A stretch of DNA of 62,000 nt from Lingula anatina (Eukaryota > Brachiopoda > Lingulata > Lingulida > Lingulidae), in NCBI RefSeq assembly GCF_001039355.2, contig NW_019773625.1, positions 1,334,132-1,396,131 of the forward strand. Reading direction: 5' to 3'. Below, in pieces: positions 59,019 through 62,000 of this stretch. Below the pieces are notes generated by a model. The model searched no databases and had not been told where the DNA came from. It saw nothing but the letters and a program-made list of their open reading frames with translations. How positions within the stretch are numbered: position 1 is the stretch's first letter; each line of letters starts with the position of its first letter. A program made the position numbers and the translations under genes.

Positions 59019-62000
59019 TTATTTTATGCACTCAGCGGCAGATATAATCCTAATGTCATTACTGACAACATGTGTGATAGACCCCCTGTCTCTCTGCATC
59101 GAATTCAACTCTGTCTTAATTCCCCCAAACATCACAAGTTCTCCCCTCCCTGCCACTAACGAATAAAATATTGTCTCCTCTGGGGCATCCTCCATAAAGT
59201 TCTCTCTGATTGGTTGCCACGTGACACACCCCTCTGTGATGGCAGTGCTTACATCCAGCACATGAAGTTGCATTGTATTTTTCTTGTCTCTTGGATAAAG
59301 GTAACTATTGCACTTCCTTGCCTTAAACTTTGAGGACTTTTTATGTTGTGCCTGAATAGCTTGAGCCCTAAGTCGATCCTCGTGCTTCCTCAGCATTTCT
59401 AACTGTTTCTGTCTGTTGCTCATCGCATTAGGGCGAACAGAAGGCATTCCTGCTCTAAGTGCAGATGGGGAAACATTACACGCACCTCCCTCTTCTCCAG
59501 ATGGTGCTGCAACCTGTTGATCATTAAAACTGTCACTAGATGGTGCTGCAGACACATTATTATAACTGTCACTGTCATCACTGGAGCTGTCACTAGTATC
59601 AATCAGTGCTCTTTTTGAGGGCACAGAATGTGCTGACAGACCAGGCTGAGAATTTAATATCTGACCCTGTGGCCTTTGACCTCTGACCTGATCCTCCCTG
59701 GGTGGCACCCATACCCTAGATGGTGCTGGTCTGGGCTGAGGAGGAGGCTCGTGGGAGGAAAGGGCATGTGGGGCTCTGGCTTTGTGTGGCTTGCTTAACA
59801 CCACCACCTTGTCTCCAACCTGAGGAAAGTAAAGCATTCAAAATATACTGTGAAAAAGAAAAGACAAGAAAAAAAAAAAAAAAAAAAAAACACTGCAAAG
59901 ATTGAAAAAGCATTTGTGTACAGAGTCTATGCTTTTATATAAAAGCCCAAACACTACAGAGTTGGCTCTCCCAAACAAAGTGGGGCATATTTGATAATTT
60001 GGCACTAAATAAAATAATACAATTGGTACAATTGTAAAAAATAAGTTATTTGGCATTCAATAAAACAGCTCACTTGACATGCTTTCAAGCAGCATGATTT
60101 AAAGTTGAGGCTTTCCCCAGAGAACCGTCCAGCCATCATTTGGAAGGCAAAAGCCTGCCTATATTTTCAAAGACAGATGAATAACTTATAAAATTTTTGG
60201 AAAATGACAGGTTGTTTGGTTGGGCTTGTTTGGGTTGGACTCCCTGTAAATTTACCAAATCACGGATTCACATTCTGGATTCCCTGTACCCCAAATCTTG
60301 GGGAAATCTGTAGTAGAGAATGTGTACCCATAAACATTAAAGGGAGAAAAAAAGCTTACCTGACATGCTGGATGACACCACAACTGAGGGGAACTATTCT
60401 CTGGATTATGAATCTCCATTTCTTTCCACTTCCATGGCTCATCTTGCTTCACTGTAAGCAGCCAGATGTCACTGTATTGCTGAAATAAGACAATAATGAT
60501 TATAGGAAATAGAGCCGAGAAGTTTATCAACACAGTGTATTCATCAATGATTATCATGATAATGGTTTGATTATTATTAACTCATAAACAAGTAGTAGCA
60601 ATATTATATATTATATATTATATATATATTATTAACTCATAAACAAGTAGTAGCAAGTCATGATATCATAAAACACATGTGCACAAGCATGCTAAGCAGC
60701 ACAAACATTCATGGCAGCACAGGGGTTGAAACGAAAATTTGGAGTCAGTGGTCCTATGGGACTAGTGACTTTGCTGTGTCATCAGCCAAATTTTAATGGT
60801 TCTCATACAGCTATATGCATTTTAGCATGTAAAATTGATGTTTGGCATGACAAAAATATATAATTATATTCATGAAACAGTGTCATCAGACACTGGTTTA
60901 AAGTGATGAAACTCACCATATTCGGTCCCCCACAACCTCCAACTATCAGAATATGGTGTGAATCCAGCACAATCTAAAATAAAAGACAATTCAAGTAATC
61001 TTAAAATGTGTACTTGAGAAAATTATCCTTCAGAAATATTCTATTCCTATCGTGGTCTATGTACAGAATCTTGCTGCGGATCACAGTTGCTTTGTTTGTT
61101 TTTGTTTTTTTTTTCACTCAGATAACATCAGTGATTGTAATTATGATAAAGCCTTGCACTGCTGATAAAGGATCTATATTCAAGCAGGCATGGTTTCAAT
61201 GACTGGGTCTTTTTCAAATGGGAAAAATTGTGGACTTCACAGATCGTGTATTTATTTTTAGGTCATAAATTCTGAGAACCTTCATATTGAGTAATGGCAA
61301 CCAAACTAAAAAGCAAGTTACCTTATAGTTGAGCAAAATTGTTCATTGGCTTGAAAATTGGATTATCATTGAACGTTTTACCTGAGATTGCCCATATCTG
61401 GCCAAGGGCTTGGGACTGGTGGTAGCAACTTTGCTCCATGTCATGGTTTGTAAGTTCAACACTGCCAGGTCATTGCAGCTGAAAGAGAACATACCAGGTA
61501 ATTTTAAAGCAAAAATATATCTTCAAACATGATTGGCTTTGCCATACCCAGCATAACCAAAAATCTGCTGGCTTTGAGGCCTGTACCTGTCAAGAAACAA
61601 ATAGGTTGGTTGGTGATCTTTGAGCAGTACATGTACATCTGAAGATTGTGACTGTCACAACTAACACAATTTAGGATTGTGACTATTACAAGTAACACAA
61701 TCCAGAACTTAGATTGTGAGTGTCACAACTAACACAATACAGCATATCTCACCTACTACCCAGTCCATGAGATCCACCAAACACAACCATCATCCCATCG
61801 CCTATGATACTGGCTGAATGTCCAGCAGTGGGCAGTGGTGGGCAGTGCGTGTGGACCAACGTCCACCTATTGGACACAGGACTATAGATGTGCAGCTCGT
61901 TGAAGAGTCTGGCCGGACCTAGCTGATGTAATGGATAGGGGGTAGGGTGGCTCCATCCCCCAAATAGTATCAGGCTGTCTTTATATTTCACCATGGAAGC
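59019..62000 (-). CDS. FBXO42: F-box only protein 42, C-terminal exons (5' end outside window)
   Basis: FBXO42 is the substrate adaptor of an SCF ubiquitin ligase; the mammalian protein targets p53. Exons seen are 61753-62000 (continues beyond the edge), 61382-61478, 60917-60973, 60360-60479 and 59019-59819; phases agree throughout. The first exons encode kelch repeats: [41 protein letters not shown] and [12 protein letters not shown] 60-kb exon encodes PELWCHPAC-type sequence ([10 protein letters not shown]). The last exon has a Ser/Pro-rich linker ([13 protein letters not shown]) and the conserved end [20 protein letters not shown]. The F-box itself is not in the window. Confidence 0.93.
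60572..60657. repeat. Short duplication around an AT microsatellite
   Basis: ATTAACTCATAAACAAGTAG followed by TAGCAA occurs twice, about 57 bp apart, on either side of a (TATA)n run. It lies in an FBXO42 intron. Confidence 0.8.
61641..61742. repeat. Minisatellite of about 37 bp beside an FBXO42 splice donor
   Basis: Three imperfect copies of ATTGTGACTGTCACAACTAA plus CACAAT; the last copy ends about 10 bases from the donor at 61752. Confidence 0.75.

Overview
This window is eukaryotic nuclear DNA, most likely from a marine invertebrate animal. Every multi-exon gene has GT-AG introns, the polyadenylation signals are animal-like, and the DNA is A+T-rich with many microsatellites and short non-autonomous DNA transposons. 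The genes match animal NIP7, sulfite oxidase and FBXO42, plus a Methuselah/adhesion-like GPCR of a type common in lancelets, molluscs and ambulacrarians. I cannot fix the phylum from sequence alone. No prokaryotic features, rRNA, tRNA or CRISPR were seen.

Layout. Positions 1-20.5 kb are mostly intron or intergenic DNA. They hold one short protein-start exon on the minus strand (5625-5794), two possible upstream non-coding exons, and many miniature transposons (MITEs). NIP7 lies on the minus strand at 23,894-26,023 in five exons and gives a full 180-aa protein. It is head-to-head with an unrecognised plus-strand gene at 26,769-29,527 (four coding exons, 606 aa, 1.5-kb 3' UTR). The space between them looks like a compact bidirectional promoter with a perfect TCTCGCGAGA palindrome and an ETS-type site. 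A large intronless minus-strand GPCR occupies 33,516-36,962. An orphan 233-codon exon on the minus strand lies at 43,286-43,984. Sulfite oxidase (SUOX) is on the minus strand at 48,104-56,739 in four exons and gives a complete 562-aa protein. The right edge holds the last five exons of FBXO42, an F-box/kelch protein, on the minus strand; its 5' part is outside the window.

The genes do not form an operon or pathway. They are independent housekeeping genes (ribosome biogenesis, sulfite detoxification, ubiquitin ligase adaptor) and one receptor. The main accessory content is transposon debris. One group of MITEs is mostly flanked by TAA/TTA target duplications (PIF/Harbinger-like). A second, hAT-like family has three copies, two with perfect 8-bp duplications and one degraded. 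Another group has CAG...CTG ends with 5-bp duplications. One 128-bp foldback element has a 9-bp duplication. At least two direct duplications may be assembly or haplotype artefacts. I found no convincing new multi-gene system; the best leads are the unrecognised proteins, the bidirectional promoter and the repeat structures listed in findings.
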